A program made the position numbers and the translations under genes. The notes beneath the pieces are model-generated. The model made no database searches and was not told the DNA's origin. It saw only the letters and a list, made by a program, of their open reading frames with translations. This document shows, one piece after another, positions 1 through 8,171 of a stretch of DNA of 27,866 nucleotides; positions within the stretch are counted from its first letter, which is position 1, and each line of letters begins with the position of its first letter. Source of the stretch: an uncultured Christensenellaceae bacterium (GTDB lineage Bacteria > Bacillota > Clostridia > Christensenellales > CAG-138); the NCBI GenBank assembly GCA_902475645.1, contig CABSAH010000005.1:1-27866 (forward strand). The letters are read 5' to 3'.

Positions 1-360
1 GCTGTGGAGGCGCTGATAGGCGCTTTGTACATTGACGGCGGCATGGATACGGCAAGAAGCTTTATAATGAGCTTTATAGGCACGGCGGTGCAGAGCGCCG
101 TAAGCGGCGGGCCGCATAAGGATTACAAAACCATGCTTCAGGAATATGTACAAAAGCGGCACATGGGTCAGATAGCGTATGTGCTTACGGGCAGCAGCGG
201 GCCGGATCATAACAAGAAGTTTGAAATGGATGTTACCGTTGCGGGTGCGGTTGCAGGCAGCGGAGAAGGCAAAACCAAGCAGGAGGCCGGCCAGCACGCG
301 GCAAAGGCTGCGCTTGAAGATATGGGCATTATACCGCGGCCCGAAAGGAACGAAGATTGA
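1..360 (+). CDS. rnc: Ribonuclease III, C-terminal part (5' truncated by window edge)
   Basis: RNase III cleaves double-stranded RNA in rRNA precursors and in some mRNAs. The window opens inside the gene: the first codons read AVEALIGALYIDGG, the end of the nuclease domain, and the Glu at bases 7-9 fits the family's conserved catalytic Glu in the D-x-x-E-A-L-I-G motif. A linker and a double-stranded-RNA-binding domain follow, from the DYKTMLQEYVQ segment (about base 121) to the end, with the typical GEGKTKQEAGQHAAKAAL helix. The real start lies upstream; the GTG at base 4 is not a start because it sits inside the catalytic motif. The stop codon overlaps the TTG start of smc. The rnc-smc-ftsY order is classic for Bacillota, so identification is secure. 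Confidence 0.96.
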   Translation, partial: AVEALIGALYIDGGMDTARSFIMSFIGTAVQSAVSGGPHKDYKTMLQEYVQKRHMGQIAYVLTGSSGPDHNKKFEMDVTVAGAVAGSGEGKTKQEAGQHAAKAALEDMGIIPRPERNED

Positions 361-3300
361 GGCTGACCAAATTGGAAATGTACGGGTTCAAATCGTTTGC
401 CCGTAAAACCGAAATTGTGTTTGACGATGGTATAACGGCCATAATCGGCCCCAACGGCAGCGGCAAAAGCAATATTGCGGACGCCGTGCGCTGGGTTTTG
501 GGCGAGCAGAGCGCAAAGGCCCTGCGCGGCGAAAAGATGGAGGACGTTATATTCAACGGCACCGAAGCGAAAAAGCCGCTTTCATACGGCGAGGTTTCGT
601 TAACGTTCGATAACAGCGACCGTGAATTGGCAACGGATTTCAACGAGGTATGCGTTACGCGCCGCATATACAGAAGCGGCGAAAGCGAATACTTTATTAA
701 CCGTTCCTCCTGCCGCAGGAAGGATATTGCCGAGCTTTTCCGCGACACGGGCGTTGGCCGCGAGGGGTATTCAATAATAGGCCAGGGCCGCGTGGAACAG
801 ATACTTTCGGCAAAATCGGCGGATAGGCGCAGCGCATTTGAAGAGGCTGCGGGCGTTATGAAGTTCCGCGTGCGCAAGGAAGAGGCCGCGCGAAAGCTTG
901 ATAATACAAAGCTGAACATGGACAGGCTCAACGACATAATAAAAGAGCTTGAAGAACGTGTAGGCCCGCTTGAGGAGCAAAGCGCGGCGGCGAGGGAATA
1001 CCTTAAGCTGCGCGATGAATTGAAGGAATTAGAGATAAACGTATTCCTCTATCAATACGATAAGCTTAACGAACGCATAAATACGTTAAAGGCCGCAATA
1101 GAAGCCACAAAGGAAGAGATAAAGCAAAAAGAGGAAATAGAGGCCGCCATAGCCGCCAACTGTGCGCAGGAGGAAGGACTTGAACGCGCGCTAAACACGT
1201 CCGTAAGTCAGGTGCAGGCAGAGCTGCTTAAAATGACAACGGGCGTTGAGGGTCATGCGGGCGAATCAAAGGTGCTGAGCGAACGCATGGAAGCCTTTAT
1301 GCGCGAAAAGGAGCAGCGGCAAGGCCAGCTTGACAATAACGAAAAAAGATACGACGAGCTGATAAGGCAAATTGAAGAAAGCCGAAGAAAAGCGGACGAA
1401 AGCGAAGCGGAGCTTAGCGCAAAGCGCGCCGAAGCCGCCGATGCCGCGGAGGAGCTGAACGGGCTCAGCGCGCAGGCGGAGCAGAAGGAAGAAAGCTTAG
1501 AGGAGCAGAAGGCCGCGCTTATAGACGCCATGAACCGCATTGCGGACGCAAGGATACTTATATCCCGCTTTGAAGCAATGCGCCAAAGCCTTGTGGCTCA
1601 GGCGGAAAACATGGCTCGAAACAGGGAACGTGCCGAAGAAAAGCAGAACGAGCTTAAAGAGGAATGCGCGCAGGCGGAAGCGGAGCACAACAAACTGCTT
1701 GCGGAAAAAGAAGAGCGCAAGAGGCAGCGCGAGGCCGCGATACAAAGGCTGAACAACATAAACCAAAGCCTTAAACAGGCGCGTGAGGATGCGCACAGGG
1801 CGGAACAGCAGAGCGAAGCGGGCAAATCCCGCCTGAAGGTGCTGGAGGAAATGAAGCGCGCGCATGAAGGCTATTATGCAAGCGTAAAAAACCTATTGCG
1901 GGACAGCGAACGGGATACGGCATTAAAGCGCAGGATAGAAGGCGTTGTTGCGGAGCTGATAAGCGTGCCGGGCGAATATGAAACGGCAATAGAGATGAGC
2001 CTTGGGCCGGCGCTTCAAAACATAGTAACGCCGGATGAAAACGACGCCAAGGCCGTTATAGAGCACCTTAGGCGCAATGGCTACGGCAGGGCCACGTTTT
2101 TGCCCGTTTCTGCAATGCGTTCAAGGATGCTTGACCGCAGGGAGCTTGATTGCTGCCGCGTGAACGGCTTCATAGGCGTTGCAAGCGAGCTTGTAAGCTT
2201 TGATGAAAAATACAGGGGCATAATAGAAAACCTTCTCGGAAGAACCGTTATAGTCAGCGACCTTGACGCGGCAATAGCCATAAACCGTCAGGCGCGGGCG
2301 TCGTTCAGAATAGCTACGCTGAAGGGCGATATTGTGAACCCCGGCGGGTCTATGACGGGCGGCAGCGTGCAGAAGCGCGAATTCAGCATAATAGGCCGCG
2401 AACGCGAAATAGAGGAGCTTACAAGGCGCACCGCCGCGCTTGATAGGGAAAAGGCGGAGCGGGAAGCGGAATACGCGCGGCTGGAAGCTTCGCTTTCCGG
2501 TGCGCAGGAAGCATTGGAGGAAGCGGGGGATGCGCTGCACGAAAAGGAGCTTGAAATAGCCACCCATGCCGAGAAGCTGGACATAATTGAAAAATATCTT
2601 GCCGAGGCGGAAGAAGCGCTTTCCGCCGCTGAGGAAGGCGAAAGCCAGATAAACGACGATATTGACGGCATAGACGCGCGTTATAAGGCGGCGACTGAGG
2701 ATAGATCCATGCTGGAGCAGAGCAATACCGCAACGCAGGCGGATATACGCGCCGCGCAGCAGGAGCTTGCGTCGCTCAAGGCAAAGCTGTCCGAATGTAC
2801 CGAAAGGGACGCGCAATGCCGCATAGCATTGGCAAGGAGCGAAAAGGAGGCCGCCGCGCTTAAAACGGAGCATGAAAGGCTTTCTAAAGAAGAAAAGGAG
2901 CTTGCCGCGGCAATAGAGGAGGATAGGCGCGTTGTATCCGGCTTTGCGGGCAGGTTTATGGAGCTGAGCGCAAAGCTTAAGGAGATAGAGGGCAGCATAA
3001 GCGAAGAACGCCAAGAGGTGGACAGGCTGACGGACAGGCTGCACGCAATGGAAGAAGAACGCGCACAAAGGCTGAATACGATAGACGAACTGCGGCAGCG
3101 GCGCGAAAGCGTGGCGGAGGAAGCCAAGGAGCTTGGCGACAGGCTGCACAGAAACGAGCTTGGCCTGAACAGGGCGGAAATAGAGCTTAAATCCTCGCAG
3201 GATAAAATATGGGAGGATTATGAGCTGACTTACGATAATGCCCTGCCGTACAGGCGGCAGATAGCGGTCACGGCGTCGCACATACGCATAGACGAATTGA

Positions 3301-3914
3301 GAAAGGCCATACGCGCGCTGGGCGACGTTAACATAAGCGCCATAGACGATTATAAGAGCGTTAAGGAACGCTATGACGAAATGAGCGCGCAGTATGCCGA
3401 CCTTGTTGCGGCAAAGGCTGATTTGAGCAGGCTTATAGACGAGCTGACGCGGACCATGGAAAACGAATTCCGCAGGCAGTTTGAAAAGATACAGCAGAAC
3501 TTTTCCGCAACGTTTGCGGAGCTGTTCGGCGGGGGCAAGGCGGAATTGGTGCTTGGCGACAAGAATGACATACTCAACTGCAATATAGATATTATCGCCC
3601 AGCCGCCGGGAAAGAAGCTGCAGCTATTGAGCCTGCTTTCGGGCGGCGAAAGGGCGTTGACGGCCATTGCGCTGCTGTTTGCAATATTAAAGCTTAAGCC
3701 TACGGCATTCTGCATACTGGATGAAATAGAATCCGCGCTTGACGAGGTTAACGTAAGCACGGTTGCGCAGTATGTGCAGCGGTATTCAAGCGATACGCAG
3801 TTTATTATGATAACCCATCGCAAGGGCAGCATGGAGGTTTGCAACGCGCTTTACGGCGTGGCTATGGAGGAACGGGGCATCTCCAAGGTGGTGTCCGCAA
3901 GGTTCAACGGATAA
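357..3914 (+). CDS. smc: Chromosome segregation protein SMC
   Basis: SMC is the core ATPase of the bacterial condensin that compacts and segregates the chromosome, acting as a dimer with ScpA and ScpB. The 1185 residues match the usual family length. Seen in order: an N-terminal ATPase half with Walker A GPNGSGKS at 31-38; a long Glu/Lys/Ala/Arg-rich coiled coil; a hinge at about 505-670 ending in the glycine-rich GGSMTGGS (663-670); a returning coiled coil; then the ABC signature LSGGE at 1094-1098 and Walker B with D1122 and E1123. The start is TTG: its stop-start overlap with rnc (TTGA) gives the canonical N-terminus MRLTKLEMYGFKSF, preceded by the purine-rich GAAAGGAACGAAG. The overlap suggests translational coupling to rnc, so the SMC amount may follow the upstream gene. 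Confidence 0.97.
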   Translation: MRLTKLEMYGFKSFARKTEIVFDDGITAIIGPNGSGKSNIADAVRWVLGEQSAKALRGEKMEDVIFNGTEAKKPLSYGEVSLTFDNSDRELATDFNEVCVTRRIYRSGESEYFINRSSCRRKDIAELFRDTGVGREGYSIIGQGRVEQILSAKSADRRSAFEEAAGVMKFRVRKEEAARKLDNTKLNMDRLNDIIKELEERVGPLEEQSAAAREYLKLRDELKELEINVFLYQYDKLNERINTLKAAIEATKEEIKQKEEIEAAIAANCAQEEGLERALNTSVSQVQAELLKMTTGVEGHAGESKVLSERMEAFMREKEQRQGQLDNNEKRYDELIRQIEESRRKADESEAELSAKRAEAADAAEELNGLSAQAEQKEESLEEQKAALIDAMNRIADARILISRFEAMRQSLVAQAENMARNRERAEEKQNELKEECAQAEAEHNKLLAEKEERKRQREAAIQRLNNINQSLKQAREDAHRAEQQSEAGKSRLKVLEEMKRAHEGYYASVKNLLRDSERDTALKRRIEGVVAELISVPGEYETAIEMSLGPALQNIVTPDENDAKAVIEHLRRNGYGRATFLPVSAMRSRMLDRRELDCCRVNGFIGVASELVSFDEKYRGIIENLLGRTVIVSDLDAAIAINRQARASFRIATLKGDIVNPGGSMTGGSVQKREFSIIGREREIEELTRRTAALDREKAEREAEYARLEASLSGAQEALEEAGDALHEKELEIATHAEKLDIIEKYLAEAEEALSAAEEGESQINDDIDGIDARYKAATEDRSMLEQSNTATQADIRAAQQELASLKAKLSECTERDAQCRIALARSEKEAAALKTEHERLSKEEKELAAAIEEDRRVVSGFAGRFMELSAKLKEIEGSISEERQEVDRLTDRLHAMEEERAQRLNTIDELRQRRESVAEEAKELGDRLHRNELGLNRAEIELKSSQDKIWEDYELTYDNALPYRRQIAVTASHIRIDELRKAIRALGDVNISAIDDYKSVKERYDEMSAQYADLVAAKADLSRLIDELTRTMENEFRRQFEKIQQNFSATFAELFGGGKAELVLGDKNDILNCNIDIIAQPPGKKLQLLSLLSGGERALTAIALLFAILKLKPTAFCILDEIESALDEVNVSTVAQYVQRYSSDTQFIMITHRKGSMEVCNALYGVAMEERGISKVVSARFNG

Positions 3915-3923
3915 GGAGGAAGC

Positions 3924-4829
3924 ATGGAAAAGAAAACGGGCTTTTTTGAAAAGCTGAAAAAGAGCCTTAGCAAGGCCGGAAACGGCATGCTCGGCGCAAT
4001 ATTTGCGGGCGGGGAGCGCGTGAATAACGAATTTTATGAAGAACTGGAAGAGGCTATGATAGTTGCCGATATGGGCATGAATACCGCCGAAAGGCTTATA
4101 GATGCGCTTAGGGACAGCCTTGATGAAAAGGATATAAAGAATCGCACCGAAGCGCGGCAGGAGCTTAGGCGCATAGTTGCGGACGAAATGCGGGCGGAGG
4201 GCGAATTTGCCGCGGATAAGGGGCCGGCGGTGCTGCTGATAGTGGGCGTTAACGGCGTTGGCAAAACAACGTCGATAGGCAAGCTTGCGGCATACTATGT
4301 ATCCAAGGGCAGGCAGCCCATGATGGCGGCGGCGGATACATTCCGCGCGGCGGCGGCGGAGCAGCTTACCGTTTGGGCGGAGCGCAGCGGCGTGCAGATA
4401 GTTAAGCACGGCGAAGGCGCCGACCCTGCGGCAGTGGTATTCGATGCGGCGGCAAGCTTCAAGGCGCGCAGGCGCGATATATTGCTATGCGATACTGCGG
4501 GCAGGCTGCATAACAAGAAAAACCTGATGAACGAGCTTGAAAAGATACGCCGCGTGCTTGATAGGGAATTGCCGGGCGTGCCTGTGGAAGCGCTGCTGGT
4601 GCTGGACGCCACAACCGGGCAGAACGCCATAATTCAGGCGAGGGCATTCGGCGAAAGCACGGGACTTACGGGCGTTATAATAACCAAGCTTGACGGTACA
4701 GCCAAGGGCGGCATGGCCGTTGCCATAAAGAACGAATTGGGCTTGCCGGTTCGCTTCATAGGCGTAGGCGAGGGCATAGACGATTTAAGGCCGTTTGATG
4801 CAGATGCGTTTGCCGAGGCACTGATATAG
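3924..4829 (+). CDS. ftsY: Signal recognition particle receptor FtsY
   Basis: FtsY is the membrane-associated SRP receptor; with Ffh it forms a GTP-dependent heterodimer that delivers ribosome-nascent chain complexes to the Sec translocon. The 301-residue protein has the helical N domain (about 1-90) and the G domain: P-loop GVNGVGKT at 108-115, the DTFRAAAAEQL insertion-box segment, DTAGRL (G3), TKLDGTAKGG (G4 region) and the closing GVGEGIDDLRPF. The long acidic N-terminal A domain of E. coli FtsY is absent, as is common in Bacillota; the basic, amphipathic MEKKTGFFEKLKKSL start probably handles membrane contact. The Shine-Dalgarno GGAGGA lies just upstream of the ATG. Of its 18 isoleucine codons, 17 are ATA. 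Confidence 0.97.
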   Translation: MEKKTGFFEKLKKSLSKAGNGMLGAIFAGGERVNNEFYEELEEAMIVADMGMNTAERLIDALRDSLDEKDIKNRTEARQELRRIVADEMRAEGEFAADKGPAVLLIVGVNGVGKTTSIGKLAAYYVSKGRQPMMAAADTFRAAAAEQLTVWAERSGVQIVKHGEGADPAAVVFDAAASFKARRRDILLCDTAGRLHNKKNLMNELEKIRRVLDRELPGVPVEALLVLDATTGQNAIIQARAFGESTGLTGVIITKLDGTAKGGMAVAIKNELGLPVRFIGVGEGIDDLRPFDADAFAEALI

Positions 4830-4830
4830 C

Positions 4831-5301
4831 ATGAAGCTGATATTCAAGCAGCGCCTTTTCTCCTGGTTCGACAGCTATGATATATACTATGAATCGGGCG
4901 AAACGGCATACGAGGTAAGGGGACAGCTTTCGTGGGGACATTGCCTGAAAATATTCGATCCGTTCGGCAACGATGTGGGCATGGTGAAGGAAAGGGTATT
5001 CACGTTCCTGCCTGCGTTTGAGCTGTATGCGGGGAATACTTTTGTAGGCAGCATACGCAAGGAATTTTCGTTCTTTAAGCCAAGGTATAATATAGACTTC
5101 AACGGCTGGCATGTTGAGGGGAATTTCCTTGAATGGGACTATACGATTGTTGATGCATACGGCAGCACGGTTGCAACCGTATCAAAGGAGCTGCTGAACT
5201 GGACGGACACATATGTGCTAAATATTGCCGCTGCAAAGGATGCGCTCTATGTTCTTATGTTCGTGCTGGCGATAGACGCCGAAAAGTGTTCGCGCAACTA
5301 A
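4831..5301 (+). CDS. LURP-one-related (Tubby-like beta-barrel) protein
   Basis: The 156-residue protein resembles the LURP-one-related family, a Tubby/scramblase-like beta-barrel fold of unknown role in bacteria. Visible family-like features are the early KLIFKQRLFSWFDSYDIY segment, alternating hydrophobic/aromatic beta strands, a repeated pattern of 'D-x-x-G-N' and 'D-A-Y-G-S' turns, and a terminal hydrophobic helix with YVLMFVLAIDA. There is no signal peptide, so it is probably cytosolic or peripherally membrane-bound. The ATG follows the ftsY stop after one base, so it is likely co-transcribed and coupled. It is the last gene before the 5313-5349 terminator. Family assignment comes from recalled sequence pattern, not from a search, and no molecular function can be given. 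Confidence 0.72.
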   Translation: MKLIFKQRLFSWFDSYDIYYESGETAYEVRGQLSWGHCLKIFDPFGNDVGMVKERVFTFLPAFELYAGNTFVGSIRKEFSFFKPRYNIDFNGWHVEGNFLEWDYTIVDAYGSTVATVSKELLNWTDTYVLNIAAAKDALYVLMFVLAIDAEKCSRN

Positions 5302-5312
5302 AAATGCAATGC

Positions 5313-5349
5313 GGAGATGCAGGCAAAAAAAGCTTGACATCTCCTTTTT
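5313..5349 (+). terminator. Intrinsic terminator of the rnc-smc-ftsY operon
   Basis: GGAGATG (5313-5319) pairs perfectly with CATCTCC (5338-5344). An inner AGGC/GCTT helix encloses an A-rich loop, and TTTTT follows at 5345-5349. It lies 12 bases after the stop of the LURP-one-related gene. The 3' arm overlaps the -35 box of the next promoter. Confidence 0.85.
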
Positions 5350-5361
5350 ATTTGTTATAAT
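5334..5361 (+). promoter_or_regulatory. Sigma-A-type promoter for ylxM-ffh
   Basis: A consensus -35 TTGACA (5334-5339) is separated by 16 bases from a consensus -10 TATAAT (5356-5361). Transcription should start near 5368. Just downstream, TGTAAAG (5370-5376) can pair with CTTTACA (5385-5391), giving a 5'-end hairpin directly against the Shine-Dalgarno AGGAGGT (5391-5397). The spacer consists largely of the upstream terminator's T-tract. Confidence 0.88.
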
Positions 5362-5404
5362 AGCAAAGGTGTAAAGCTTAAAGCCTTTACAGGAGGTCGA
5401 AAGC

Positions 5405-5737
5405 ATGGATAAGCGGCTCAGGCTCGGGCTTTTGCTGGATTGGTACGGCGCGCTGCTTACGGATAGGCAGCGGGCAACGCTTGAACAAAGCCTTAACGAG
5501 GATTGCTCGCTTGCCGAAATTGCCGAAAGGGAAGGCGTCTCCCGCCAGGCCGTGCGGGACGCGATACTGCGCGGCGAAGATCAGCTTGAGCAATACGAAG
5601 CAAAGCTTGGCTTCCTTGCAAGGGACATGGCGCTGATAGCGGGCATAAACAAAATGCGGCAGTCGGCGGCGGATAAAGAAACGCGGAAGGGCTTGGACGC
5701 CCTTATTGAAAGGATAGAGGGAAACAATGGCATTTGA
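5405..5737 (+). CDS. ylxM: YlxM-family putative helix-turn-helix protein (UPF0122)
   Basis: This small helical protein (110 residues) is encoded directly upstream of ffh in many Bacillota and is thought to modulate the SRP pathway; some homologues affect SRP RNA/Ffh assembly or GTPase activity. The sequence resembles sigma-factor region 4: LTDRQRATLEQSLNEDCSLAEIA, then the recognition-helix-like VSRQAVRDAILRGEDQL (about residues 45-62), and a coiled C-terminus. The ATG is well placed behind AGGAGGT. The gene overlaps ffh by 11 bases, indicating translational coupling. The identification rests on both sequence pattern and its position before ffh. Confidence 0.92.
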   Translation: MDKRLRLGLLLDWYGALLTDRQRATLEQSLNEDCSLAEIAEREGVSRQAVRDAILRGEDQLEQYEAKLGFLARDMALIAGINKMRQSAADKETRKGLDALIERIEGNNGI

Positions 5738-7070
5738 AGGGCTTTCCTCAAAACTGCAAAACGTTTTCAAAAAGCTTGGCGGCAAGGGTAAGCTGAGCGA
5801 AAAAGAGGTGCGCGAGGCCATGCGCGAGGTTAAGCTTGCGCTGCTGGAGGCGGACGTTAACTTTGCCGTTGTAAAGAATTTTGTTAACAAGGTTACCGAA
5901 AGGGCAGTCGGGGCGGAGGTGCTTGAAAGCCTTACGCCTGCCCAGCAGGTGATTAAAATAGTAAACGAAGAGCTTACCGCGCTTATGGGCGGAACGGGCT
6001 CAAAGATAGAGTTCGGCTCAAAAAGCCCCAGCGTTATTCTGCTTGCGGGTCTTCAGGGCGCGGGTAAAACCACCATGGCGGGCAAGCTTGCAATGTATCT
6101 TTCCAAGCAATACGGAAAATCCCCCATGCTTGTGGCGTGCGATATATACCGCCCCGCGGCAATAGATCAGCTAAAGGTAGTGGGCGGCAAGGTAGGCGTT
6201 CCCGTATTTGAACGCGGGCAGGCAGACCCCGTTGAAACGGCAAAGCTTGGCGTTGAGGAAGCGCAAAGGCAGCTTAAGGACCTTGTTATAATCGATACCG
6301 CGGGCCGTCTGCATATAGACGAAGGCATGATGGACGAGATTGCCGCCATAAGGAATGCCGTGCAGCCGGCGGAGATACTGCTCACCATCGATGCAATGAC
6401 CGGTCAGGACGCGGTGAACGTTGCAAAGGCATTCAACGAAAAGCTGGAGCTTACAGGCGTTATAGTAACAAAGCTTGACGGCGACACAAGGGGCGGCGCG
6501 GCGCTTAGCGTAAAGGCCGTTACGGGCAAGCCCATAAAGTTCTCCGGCACGGGCGAAAAGCTTACGGATATAGAGCCGTTCCATCCGGACAGGATGGCAA
6601 GCCGCATTTTGGGAATGGGCGATATGCTCACCCTTATAGAAAAGGCGCAGACCGCCTTTGACGAAAAAAAGGCGGTTGAGCTTGAAGCGAAGCTGAGGAA
6701 CGACGAGTTCACGCTGGAGGATTTTTTAGACCAGTTTGAGCAGATGAAGAGCATGGGCTCCATGCAGGATTTGATGGGCATGATACCCGGCATGGATGCT
6801 GCAAAGCTCGGAAATTTGGAAATAGACGAAAAGCAGGTTGCGCGCACGCAGGCGATAATAAAAAGCATGACGCCCAAGGAGCGCAGGAAGCCGGACATAT
6901 TGAACGCCAGCCGCAGGCGCAGGATAGCGCGCGGCAGCGGCACCACCATTCAGGAGGTCAATCGGCTTATAAACCAGTTTGAAGCCACGCGGAAGATGAT
7001 GCGCCAATTTACCGGAAAGGGTAAAAAGGGCGGCAAGAAGGGCAAGCACCGCTTCCCGTTCGGCTTTTAG
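5727..7070 (+). CDS. ffh: Signal recognition particle protein Ffh (SRP54)
   Basis: Ffh binds SRP RNA and emerging signal sequences, then docks with FtsY through paired GTPases. The 447 residues have the normal layout: N domain (about 1-90); G domain with P-loop GLQGAGKTT, DIYRPAAIDQL, DTAGRL, TKLDGDTRGG and GTGEKLTDIEPF; and a methionine-rich M domain (about 300-430), with MGSMQDLMGMIPGM for signal-sequence binding and SRRRRIARGSG for SRP RNA contact. It ends in a Lys/Gly-rich tail. The gene starts inside ylxM. Both GTPases of the targeting pathway, ftsY and ffh, lie within 3.2 kb. No SRP RNA gene is visible in the window. Confidence 0.98.
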   Translation: MAFEGLSSKLQNVFKKLGGKGKLSEKEVREAMREVKLALLEADVNFAVVKNFVNKVTERAVGAEVLESLTPAQQVIKIVNEELTALMGGTGSKIEFGSKSPSVILLAGLQGAGKTTMAGKLAMYLSKQYGKSPMLVACDIYRPAAIDQLKVVGGKVGVPVFERGQADPVETAKLGVEEAQRQLKDLVIIDTAGRLHIDEGMMDEIAAIRNAVQPAEILLTIDAMTGQDAVNVAKAFNEKLELTGVIVTKLDGDTRGGAALSVKAVTGKPIKFSGTGEKLTDIEPFHPDRMASRILGMGDMLTLIEKAQTAFDEKKAVELEAKLRNDEFTLEDFLDQFEQMKSMGSMQDLMGMIPGMDAAKLGNLEIDEKQVARTQAIIKSMTPKERRKPDILNASRRRRIARGSGTTIQEVNRLINQFEATRKMMRQFTGKGKKGGKKGKHRFPFGF

Positions 7071-7145
7071 AACAGCGAACGATTACGGTAAAGCCGTTTT
7101 CGATATAAAAAGTGTAAACAACATATATTTTAGGAGGACACTACA

Positions 7146-7388
7146 ATGCTTAAAATCAGACTTCGCCGCATGGGCGCCAAGAAGGCTCCTTTCTACCGTA
7201 TAGTGGTTGCGGACAGCCGCGCTCCCCGCGACGGCGCTTTCGTTGAGGAAATCGGTTACTACAATCCCCTGACCGATCCCGCCGAGATAAAGGTTGACAA
7301 CGAAAAGGCTCAGCAGTGGATAAAGAACGGCGCACAGCCCACCGATACCGTACGCGGCCTGCTCAAAAAGAGCGGAGCGATACAGTGA
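7146..7388 (+). CDS. rpsP: 30S ribosomal protein S16
   Basis: S16 is a small-subunit assembly protein. The 80 residues carry the family N-terminus MLKIRLRRMGAKKAPFYRIV, then ADSRAPRDG and IGYYNPL. The length is typical. A strong AGGAGGA Shine-Dalgarno precedes the ATG. Codon choice is less extreme than in neighbouring genes (2 of 6 isoleucines use ATC), consistent with high expression. It begins the conserved rpsP-khpA-rimM-trmD cluster. The 75-base gap after ffh holds no convincing terminator, so transcription from ffh probably continues, with a possible extra promoter that I cannot define. Confidence 0.98.
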   Translation: MLKIRLRRMGAKKAPFYRIVVADSRAPRDGAFVEEIGYYNPLTDPAEIKVDNEKAQQWIKNGAQPTDTVRGLLKKSGAIQ

Positions 7389-7414
7389 CGGAGGAAGCGA
7401 ACGGGAGGCAGTCC

Positions 7415-7642
7415 ATGTCAGAACTGGTAAAGTTTATAGCGATGAGCTTAGTGGACAAGCCTGACGAGGTCAAGGTTGAAGAAAAAGAAGGCGACAAGGC
7501 TACCGTAATAGAGCTTAGCGTCGCCGCAGAGGATATGGGCAAGGTGATAGGCAAACAGGGCCGCATAGCCCAGGCTATCCGCTGCGTGGTCAAGGCCGCC
7601 TCTGTCAAGGAAAACAAAAAATACATCGTAGAGATAGTCTAA
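7415..7642 (+). CDS. khpA: KH-domain RNA-binding protein KhpA
   Basis: KhpA is a small single-KH RNA chaperone-like protein that in other Bacillota pairs with KhpB (Jag/EloR) and affects cell elongation and small-RNA or mRNA metabolism. I chose the ATG at 7415 because it follows GGGAGG (7403-7408) and gives 75 residues, the normal length; a longer reading frame back into rpsP would add a non-conserved N-terminus. The GxxG RNA-binding loop is GKQG at 46-49, inside MGKVIGKQGRIAQAIR. It lies between rpsP and rimM as in most relatives. Confidence 0.95.
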   Translation: MSELVKFIAMSLVDKPDEVKVEEKEGDKATVIELSVAAEDMGKVIGKQGRIAQAIRCVVKAASVKENKKYIVEIV

Positions 7643-7643
7643 T

Positions 7644-8171
7644 ATGGCTGCGCTGTGCGAATTTTTCAGAATAGGCCGCATTGTGCGGCCTCACGGCGTT
7701 CATGGGGCGGTAAAGCTTGAACCGCTTTCGGATTCGCTGGCGCGCTATAAGGGGCTGAAGGAAGCCTTTATAGAGCGCAACGGCATAAGGGAGCCAATAA
7801 GCATATCCGACGTCGGCGTTAAGGAGGACGCGGTATATATGAGCATATCGTGCAGCTCCTCGCGCGACGATGCGGAGGCCATGCGCGGCGCATATATATG
7901 CGTGGACAGGGCGCATGCCATGAAGCTGCCCAAGGATACCTACTTTGTGGAGGATCTTATAGGCTGCAATGTGAGCGACGATTCAGGGCGCGAGCTTGGC
8001 ACGCTTACAAACGTGCTTGAAACGGGCGCGAACGACGTGTATGAAATATCGGGCAAAAGGAAGCTGCTTCTGCCCGCGCTTAAACGCGCCATAATTTTAA
8101 CGGATATTGAAAACCGGCGCATGGTACTCAATGCCAAGGTGCTTGAGGAGGTTGGCCTGTTTGAGGATTGA
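7644..8171 (+). CDS. rimM: Ribosome maturation factor RimM
   Basis: RimM assists maturation of the 30S head and binds S19. The 175 residues show the N-terminal RimM domain beginning with FFRIGRIVRPHGVHGAVKLEPLSD and a C-terminal PRC-barrel (about 95-170) with DTYFVEDLIGCNV, ETGANDVYEI and LLPALKRAI. The ATG lies one base after the khpA stop, so translation is probably coupled. The end overlaps the trmD start by 11 bases. Confidence 0.97.
   Translation: MAALCEFFRIGRIVRPHGVHGAVKLEPLSDSLARYKGLKEAFIERNGIREPISISDVGVKEDAVYMSISCSSSRDDAEAMRGAYICVDRAHAMKLPKDTYFVEDLIGCNVSDDSGRELGTLTNVLETGANDVYEISGKRKLLLPALKRAIILTDIENRRMVLNAKVLEEVGLFED

Noticed and set aside
2121..3281. Long minus-strand reading frame opposite smc (386 codons), and similar ones at 9710-10867, 15819-16973 and 13838-14764
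   Set aside because: They lie antisense to well-conserved genes, their predicted proteins are compositionally odd (Arg/Tyr/His-rich) and no ribosome-binding context was found. They follow from the scarcity of TTA, CTA and TCA codons on the plus strand, which removes stops from the complementary frame.
7081..7100. ACGG/CCGT hairpin with TTTT after ffh as a terminator
   Set aside because: Only four base pairs and a T-run of four; too weak to claim.
7316..7414. Upstream extension of khpA into rpsP
   Set aside because: KH-domain proteins of this family are about 75-80 residues, and the ATG at 7415 has a good GGGAGG site; the extension is not conserved sequence.
8107..8160. Upstream ATG extension of trmD
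   Set aside because: It adds residues unlike the TrmD family and lies deep inside rimM; the TTG at 8161 has a proper Shine-Dalgarno and the canonical N-terminus.
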